DNA of 64,000 nucleotides, from assembly GCF_050750585.1 (NCBI RefSeq), contig NZ_JBOJLM010000008.1, forward strand, positions 1 through 64,000, given 5' to 3'. Positions 58,484 through 64,000 of the stretch are shown here, piece by piece (the first letter of the stretch is position 1; each line of letters starts with the position of its first letter). Below the pieces are notes generated by a model that saw only the letters and a list, made by a program, of their open reading frames with translations, did not search any database and was not told where the DNA came from. The DNA is from Salinimicrobium sp050750585. Lineage in GTDB: Bacteria > Bacteroidota > Bacteroidia > Flavobacteriales > Flavobacteriaceae. The position numbers and the translations under genes are program-made.

Positions 58484-60892
58484 TTAATTAATAAATGTAA
58501 GGGTTGTATTATTTTCTTTTAAAGCCACGGGTATCACAGCCCGTTGCTCGTTTGCCTGGTATTCGAAAGGGATTCTTTTCCCGCTTACCAGTATCTCTTT
58601 TGGCTTGCGCTGCAAATTGTGAATGATGAGATCTATTTCTTTGAATTCTGAAGATTTCTCCTCTTTGCCGGGCTTTTTTGAAATGCTAAGCTGTAGTTTA
58701 TTGCCTTCTTTTCGGCTTTTTAGATAAAGAAGCTCGTACTCCCCCGTCACAAAAGTTTCGGGAGTTTTACCGTCATCATGATAAAGGATGTCTTCAGTTT
58801 CACCTGCTTCCCTGTCATAAAAGTAATGTAGCTCTACATCTTCTGCGGAAAAATTCTGCGTGGTTTGCATAGGTTTTGCCATGGGAATAAAGGCGCCGCC
58901 TCTTACAAAAGTTGGGATATATTCTTCTTCCAGCTGAATTGTAGCCGTACTGCCCCCGGAATATTTCTTTCCTGAATAAAAGTCGAACCAGTTAGATCCC
59001 TTCGGAAAATATACCTCCTGTTCTTTAATATTCTCCTGAAGTACAGGCGAAATCAAGAAGTTCTTACCCCACAGGTAAGTACCTGCAACCGAGTAAAGCC
59101 TGAAGTTATCCGGTTCTTCAAAATACAGAGGTCGCATAAGCGGCAATCCTTCGGTAGAGTTTCTGAAAGCGAGGGTGTAATTATAAGGCAGGAGTTTGTA
59201 ACGGAGTTCGATCGCTTTTTTAGCCAGTTCTTTGGTGCGTTGTTCTCTAAAAACAGGTTCTGAAGGCACTTCTTCCTGAGCGTGTGGCCGGTAAATCGGC
59301 TGAAAAATCCCGTACTGCAACCATCTCACATACAACTCGTTATTCAGGTTATCACCTGCAAATCCGCCGAGATCGGAGTGCATATAGGCGAGTCCCTGTA
59401 ATCCCATTTGTAGTGAAATTTCAGGCTGTGGTTTTAAGCCGCCCCAGCTCCTGTTCACATCGCCAGACCATGGCATTAATCCGAAGCGCTGTGACCCTGC
59501 AGCCCCGGCGCGCATTAATATGAACGGTCGCTGGTCTAAAAAGGCATTTTCATAACCTTCATGTATTAATTTGGCCCAGTAATGCCCGTAAATATTGTGC
59601 ATTTCATTTGAAGTGCCCGTCGCGTGTATAAGATCTTCAGGATGAAGTTCGGGTTCTCCCAGGTCGCCCCACCAGCCGCCAACACCCATCTGGGTGAGCT
59701 CCTTATAAATATTCCAGAACCACTTTTGTGCCCCGGGCTCAAAAATGTCAATTAAGCCGGTGTTTCCAAAGTAAAAGTCATAGGTAAAAGGGTTTCCGAG
59801 GGAATCCTTTGCTAAAACGTCATTTTTCACAGCTTCTTCCCAACGGTTTGACGTGGTGAGAATAAAAGGTTCGGTCACCAGAACGGTTTTTACCCCGTCT
59901 TGTGCCAGGTTGTGCATCATTTCTTCAGGATTCGGAAAAGAATCGGTTACAAATTCGAGATTTCCCATAGTTCCGGTAATTTCATGCCCAAACCAGAAGA
60001 GATCAATGATCACGGCATCTACCGGAATTTCTTCTTCCCTAAATTTCTCAATGGTTTCCTCCACTTCCCTGTGGGAATGATAGCCAAAACGGCTTGAAAA
60101 ATTCCCCAGCGCCCACCGCGGCGGCAACGGCTGCCTCCCGGTTAATAAGGTGTAATTACCAACAATATTTTCCCAGCTTTTTCCCACCACCAGCTGGTAA
60201 GTCTTTCTCCCGCCAATTGTTTCATAGCTAAGGGTATTGCTATAGTTGCTGTCCAGGTCGAGAAAGCCGATAGGTGCATTATCAAAGTGCAAAAGGTACT
60301 TTTCTGAAGACAGCACCACGGGCAATGTAAAGTTGAGCAGCTCACTTTTGGTCTCGTAGCCGTAATGCGCCCTGTTGTACAGCTCCAGCCTATTCCCACG
60401 CCTGTTCATTCCCAGGGCACGGGCGCCACCACCCATCAACACTTCGGCTTCGGTAAGGTTGAAATCTATCTTTTCAAGCTCCTCTCCTTTTGAATAACCT
60501 GTTTTTTCTGAAATCACCTTTTCTCCTTCAAAAAAATAGGTGACCTGAAATGGCATTTTTGACACCACAATATCAAGACCTTCAGAATCAATAAGAACGG
60601 ATTCCTTTTCTTCGGAAACAGTAAAATTAACCGCCTGTGGCTCAAGCACCACGGCGTGCGATTTCTCCATATAATCTTCTCCCGAAGGAATAAAGGCAGT
60701 CTCAACGATCTCGGGAGTGAAATACTTGAAGATGTATTTACCGTCAGTTGTTGATACCTCAACGCCCGATTCGGTTTTCGCTACTTCCCGGAAAATTCTT
60801 TCCGGGTTTTGAGCGAATAAAGAGAAAGACATCAAAAGAAGGACATTCAAAAATGCCATTTTAGAGAGGTCTTTCAGCAGGGAGTTTATCAT
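58484..60892 (-). CDS. GH31 alpha-glucosidase-family enzyme
   Basis: An 802-aa exported hydrolase (the hydrophobic segment FLNVLLLMSFSLFAQ forms the signal peptide). The barrel carries AVIIDLFWFGHEITG, GVGGWWGDLGEPELHP with the catalytic nucleophile Asp, and RPFILMRAGAAGSQRFG, typical of GH31. The C-terminal domains include YFPKGSNWFDFYSGKKY. It releases glucose from the non-reducing ends of alpha-glucans; exact linkage is unknown. The gene starts 2 bp after the upstream GH13 gene. Confidence 0.93.
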   Translation of the reverse strand: MINSLLKDLSKMAFLNVLLLMSFSLFAQNPERIFREVAKTESGVEVSTTDGKYIFKYFTPEIVETAFIPSGEDYMEKSHAVVLEPQAVNFTVSEEKESVLIDSEGLDIVVSKMPFQVTYFFEGEKVISEKTGYSKGEELEKIDFNLTEAEVLMGGGARALGMNRRGNRLELYNRAHYGYETKSELLNFTLPVVLSSEKYLLHFDNAPIGFLDLDSNYSNTLSYETIGGRKTYQLVVGKSWENIVGNYTLLTGRQPLPPRWALGNFSSRFGYHSHREVEETIEKFREEEIPVDAVIIDLFWFGHEITGTMGNLEFVTDSFPNPEEMMHNLAQDGVKTVLVTEPFILTTSNRWEEAVKNDVLAKDSLGNPFTYDFYFGNTGLIDIFEPGAQKWFWNIYKELTQMGVGGWWGDLGEPELHPEDLIHATGTSNEMHNIYGHYWAKLIHEGYENAFLDQRPFILMRAGAAGSQRFGLMPWSGDVNRSWGGLKPQPEISLQMGLQGLAYMHSDLGGFAGDNLNNELYVRWLQYGIFQPIYRPHAQEEVPSEPVFREQRTKELAKKAIELRYKLLPYNYTLAFRNSTEGLPLMRPLYFEEPDNFRLYSVAGTYLWGKNFLISPVLQENIKEQEVYFPKGSNWFDFYSGKKYSGGSTATIQLEEEYIPTFVRGGAFIPMAKPMQTTQNFSAEDVELHYFYDREAGETEDILYHDDGKTPETFVTGEYELLYLKSRKEGNKLQLSISKKPGKEEKSSEFKEIDLIIHNLQRKPKEILVSGKRIPFEYQANEQRAVIPVALKENNTTLTFIN

Positions 60893-60894
60893 GA

Positions 60895-62736
60895 TTATTT
60901 TAGTTCAAGTACAAGAGAGGATTTTCCTGAAACTTCAAGATCCTGATCAAGAGAGAGCTGCTCTCCCGAAATAATATCTTTTCCTGAAGTTGCGCCAGCC
61001 AAACCTTCAGCAAAACGAGTAAGATCAAGGGTTTGAGCTTCAGGATTGTTGTTGATCACCACCATTACCCTGTCATTTTCGTTATACCTGAAGTAAACGT
61101 AAACATTGTTGTTTGGAGCGTACTGCAACAACTTTCCGGTATGAATTACCTCGTTGTACTTACGGTAATTCAGCAGTTTTTTGGTGAACGAATGGTATTC
61201 ATTCTGTTGTTCGGTTCTTCCGGCTTCAGTAAAAGCATTTTGCTCATCTCCAGCCCAGCCTCCGGGGAAATCCCTGCGAATATCGGCATCTCCTTTTGCA
61301 GGTTTGTCGCCGCGCATACCAATCTCATCTCCATAATATAACTGTGGAATGCCACGAGTGGTTAAAATAAGCGTCATGGCGAGTTTGTATTTATCTACAT
61401 CTCCGTCAAACTCTTCATTAATACGGTTGGTATCGTGGTTGGCCGCAAACACTAAAAGATTGTAAATGTCATTGTAAAGAAAGTCGTTGGCAAAATTGTC
61501 ATAAGCCCTTACCATACCATCTGCCCAGCTTTGTTCATCTTCATTGAACATCACCATGATAGCATCGTGAAGCGTGAAATCCATTACTGATGGCAGGTAG
61601 GAATTATAGCTTTGAATAGCTCCAACAGGAGAATCTTTTTGCCAGTATGAAATTTGCGCCTGATCGTGCATCCAAACCTCTCCTACAATGTTGAAATTTG
61701 GATATTCATCCATTATTGCTTTAGTCCATTTAGAAATACCTTCCTTCTCATTATAAGAATAGGTGTCTACTCTAAAACCATCCAAACCTGAATATTCTAT
61801 CCACCAAATGGCATTTTGGATAAGGTAATTCAGCACCAACGGGTTACTTTGATTAAGATCGGGCATGGTAGATGTAAACCAGCCGTTCTCATTTAATTCT
61901 GTATCCACTTTTGAGCTGTGGGTATCAAATTGGGTGGTCATGCGGTAGTTTGAATTCTTATAGCCGGGAAATTGGTGCACCCAGTCATAAGTCGGCAAAT
62001 CCTTGATCATCCAGTGCTCTGCGCCCCAGTGATTGGTCACATAATCCATGATCAACTTCATATCGCGCTTTTCCATTTCGGTAGCCAGGCGTCGATAATC
62101 TTCATTAGTTCCATAACGCGGATCTACTTTGTAAACATCACTTTGTGCATAGGTATGATAAGAATAAGCAGAATCATCATCTTCAAGCAAAGGCGTACTC
62201 CATATTGCAGTAACACCAAGGTCTTCTAAATAATCGAGGTTCTTGATGATACCTTCTATATCGCCACCATGCCTGCCTCCGGGATTGCTTCTGTCTGCTT
62301 TCTCCTGGAGTTTAGGATCTGAGTCATTAGAAGGATCGGCATTGGCAAACCTGTCGGGCATGATAAGGTAAATAGCGTCTGACGCATCGAAACCTTCTCT
62401 AAGTGCCGATCCCTGTTCCCGCTCCTTTAGCTCATAACTATGAGTGAAGCTTTTTTTCCCCTTTTTGGAAAACCTGATGTTGTAGTTACCCGGCGCAAGA
62501 TCTTCAGTTTGCACGGTCACAAAAACGTAATTCGGATTTTCGGTTTTTCTCACATTGCTAATCACCATTTCTTTGGGGGCAGAAATGGTATATTCAGCAA
62601 TATTTTTTCCGTAGAACATTAACTGAACTTCAGAATAATTCATGTCGCTCCACCAGAATGGCGGTTCAACCTTTTCTATTTGTGCACTCAACGAGACACT
62701 AACCAGAAATAAAAAGAGGAAAAAAAACTTCTTCAT
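60895..62736 (-). CDS. GH13 cyclomaltodextrinase/neopullulanase (SusA-like)
   Basis: A 613-aa exported enzyme with a signal peptide (MKKFFFLFLFLVSVSLSAQ). An N-terminal beta-sandwich domain of the cyclomaltodextrinase type (VEPPFWWSDMNYSEVQLMFYG) precedes the GH13 barrel with DYVTNHWG, GLDGFRVDTYSY (nucleophile), IVGEVWMHD (acid/base) and FAANHDTNRI. It would cut maltodextrin or pullulan in the periplasm. It lies 12 bp after the GH65 gene and 2 bp before GH31. Confidence 0.93.
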   Translation of the reverse strand: MKKFFFLFLFLVSVSLSAQIEKVEPPFWWSDMNYSEVQLMFYGKNIAEYTISAPKEMVISNVRKTENPNYVFVTVQTEDLAPGNYNIRFSKKGKKSFTHSYELKEREQGSALREGFDASDAIYLIMPDRFANADPSNDSDPKLQEKADRSNPGGRHGGDIEGIIKNLDYLEDLGVTAIWSTPLLEDDDSAYSYHTYAQSDVYKVDPRYGTNEDYRRLATEMEKRDMKLIMDYVTNHWGAEHWMIKDLPTYDWVHQFPGYKNSNYRMTTQFDTHSSKVDTELNENGWFTSTMPDLNQSNPLVLNYLIQNAIWWIEYSGLDGFRVDTYSYNEKEGISKWTKAIMDEYPNFNIVGEVWMHDQAQISYWQKDSPVGAIQSYNSYLPSVMDFTLHDAIMVMFNEDEQSWADGMVRAYDNFANDFLYNDIYNLLVFAANHDTNRINEEFDGDVDKYKLAMTLILTTRGIPQLYYGDEIGMRGDKPAKGDADIRRDFPGGWAGDEQNAFTEAGRTEQQNEYHSFTKKLLNYRKYNEVIHTGKLLQYAPNNNVYVYFRYNENDRVMVVINNNPEAQTLDLTRFAEGLAGATSGKDIISGEQLSLDQDLEVSGKSSLVLELK

Positions 62737-62748
62737 TATATTGATATT

Positions 62749-64000
62749 TTAAACTGTGACAGGCACACTGGGTTCAACTTTAACCGGTTTTCCTTTTACC
62801 AGGATCTCCAGGGGTTCATCACCTTCAAGTGAGAAACTTGTTTTGCCTGGTGCCACGTTAATTTTTAAGATTTGATTTCTGAAGTTGAGCTTGAACGAGA
62901 AGCTTTCCCAGCCTTCAGGAATTTGCGGATTAAACGACAATGCACCGTCCAGCACCCGCATTCCGCCGAAACCTTCAACGATGCTCATCCAGGTACCGGC
63001 CATACTTGTAATATGACAGCCCTCTTTCACTTCATTGTTATAGTCGTCAAGATCGAGCCTTGAGGTTCTAAGGTAGAATTCGTAAGCCTGCTCCATTCTT
63101 CCTAAAGCCGCAGCCTGTATACTGTGAACACAAGGCGAAAGGGAAGATTCATGAACGGTAAGGGGCTCATAAAAATCAAAATGCTTTTCAAGCTCTTCTT
63201 TTGAAAAATGCTCTTCAAAGAAATAGAACCCCTGCAACACATCGGCCTGCTTGATATAGCACGAGCGCAGGATTCTGTCCCAACTCCATTTCTGATTAAT
63301 CGGACGCTGAGATTTAGGTAACTCGGATACCGGAATGATCTCCTTATCTAGGAAACTATCCTGTTGTAAGAATACTTTATACTCTTCGGAATAAGGGAAA
63401 TACATCTTTTCTGAAACTTCTTTCCATTCGGCTAATTCTTCAGCAGAAAGGGCGGTCTTAGCCATTAACCTTTCATAATCTGAAGCATATTCAGATTTAA
63501 CCTTTTCAAGACTTTCCATACAATAATCTATACACCATTTAGCCAGGTAATTGGTATACCAGTTATTGTTTACGTTGTTCTCATATTCATTAGGGCCGGT
63601 GACACCCAGTATTACGTATTTATCTCTTTTTGTGCTGTAGTTTGCGCGCTGTTGCCAAAATCTTGCAATAGCGATCATTACTTCAAGTCCTTTTTCGGGG
63701 ATATAACTAAAGTCCCCGGTATAGTCTGCATACCTCTTAATAGCTACCACCATAGCACCATTCCGGTGAATCTCTTCGAAGGTGATCTCCCATTCATTAT
63801 GGCTCTCTTCCCCGTTCATAGTAACCATTGGATAGAGTGCCGCTCCATTAGAAAAGCCTAATTTTTCAGCATTTTCAATGGCCTTGTCCAGTTGGTTATA
63901 TCTATAAGTAAGGAGATTTCTTGCTACATGCTGATCTTTTGTAGCCATGTAGAAAGGAATACAATAGGCTTCGGTATCCCAATAAGTACTACCTCCATAT
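62749..64000 (-). CDS. GH65 glycoside phosphorylase (maltose-phosphorylase-like), cut by window edge
   Basis: Coding sequence is open to the end of the window, so the N-terminal part lies beyond it. The frame before the first ATG (63948) already reads YGGSTYWDTEAYCIPFYMAT, a GH65 signature, so that ATG is not the start. HNEWEITFEEIHRNG contains the candidate catalytic Glu, and VILGVTGPNEYENNVNNNW and LSPCVHSIQAAALG follow. The enzyme splits maltose or a related disaccharide with phosphate to give glucose-1-phosphate. No signal peptide region is visible. It heads the visible part of the operon. Confidence 0.9.
   Translation of the reverse strand, partial: YGGSTYWDTEAYCIPFYMATKDQHVARNLLTYRYNQLDKAIENAEKLGFSNGAALYPMVTMNGEESHNEWEITFEEIHRNGAMVVAIKRYADYTGDFSYIPEKGLEVMIAIARFWQQRANYSTKRDKYVILGVTGPNEYENNVNNNWYTNYLAKWCIDYCMESLEKVKSEYASDYERLMAKTALSAEELAEWKEVSEKMYFPYSEEYKVFLQQDSFLDKEIIPVSELPKSQRPINQKWSWDRILRSCYIKQADVLQGFYFFEEHFSKEELEKHFDFYEPLTVHESSLSPCVHSIQAAALGRMEQAYEFYLRTSRLDLDDYNNEVKEGCHITSMAGTWMSIVEGFGGMRVLDGALSFNPQIPEGWESFSFKLNFRNQILKINVAPGKTSFSLEGDEPLEILVKGKPVKVEPSVPVTV

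Overview
The window looks like chromosome of a member of the Bacteroidota, most likely family Flavobacteriaceae (Gramella/Salegentibacter/Zunongwangia type; the genus is inference). Supporting signs are -7 promoter boxes of the form TAnnTTTG, a phosphoserine-phosphatase/phosphoglycerate-dehydrogenase fusion, exported DsrE and DoxX proteins, a paired half-size YeeE/YedE transporter, GH97/GH31/GH13/GH65 starch enzymes, and many lipoproteins with short Bacteroidota-type lipoboxes. I see no prophage, CRISPR array, rRNA or plasmid functions. The only clear mobile element is the 3' end of an IS1182-type transposase at the left edge.

Layout. 1-5 kb: transposase end, trxB, a TRIC-like channel, the two YeeE/YedE halves and an atypical D-2-hydroxyacid dehydrogenase. 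5-8.5 kb: a three-gene acyl-CoA carboxylase operon (BCCP, biotin carboxylase, carboxyltransferase). 8.6-15.4 kb: sulfur and thiol redox genes (DUF3703, rhodanese/MBL persulfide enzyme, DUF2231, small lipoprotein, then DoxX, exported DsrE, TlpA, DsbD). 15.4-18.2 kb: a compact operon of three methyltransferase-like proteins and an MBL hydrolase. 18.3-22.2 kb: cydB, cydA, TauE/SafE and a Crp/Fnr regulator. 22.5-31.5 kb: TlpA-like lipoprotein, an unassigned 599-aa protein resembling nitronate monooxygenase, the SerB-SerA fusion, a triple rhodanese, an acetyltransferase and a DASS transporter. 31.7-41.3 kb: Rrf2-nadA-nadB, PepSY, small membrane proteins, tandem hemerythrins, a LytTR response regulator and tRNA-Pro(GGG). 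41.5-47.6 kb: ggt, an MBOAT-like protein, a glycosyltransferase-like protein, an acetolactate-decarboxylase lipoprotein, arsM and a cupin. 47.8-64 kb: sugar metabolism, with GH97, a porin, a lipid kinase, surE, an N-acetylglucosamine-kinase-like protein, gapA, pfkA and a GH13-GH31-GH13-GH65 maltodextrin operon that runs off the right edge.

The most informative signal is regulatory. Six promoters carry a 6-4-6 inverted repeat of the Crp/Fnr type (TRTRAC-N4-GTYAYA and relatives) whose centre lies exactly 36.5 bp upstream of the last base of a TAnnTTTG or CAnnTTTG box. That is the geometry of class II activation. The genes behind them are the rhodanese/MBL enzyme, the gene heading the DoxX-DsrE-TlpA-DsbD cluster, TauE-cydAB, the nitronate-monooxygenase-like protein, Rrf2-nadAB and the hemerythrin pair. 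This suggests a coherent oxygen, nitric oxide or sulfide regulon, possibly run by the Crp/Fnr protein encoded beside cydAB. A second unexplained signal is the 13-mer GGTGTCAAAAATG. It occurs at least six times on either strand, inside genes and between them, and its core forms the stems of several terminator hairpins. That distribution resembles DNA-uptake words of other bacteria, but no function is shown.
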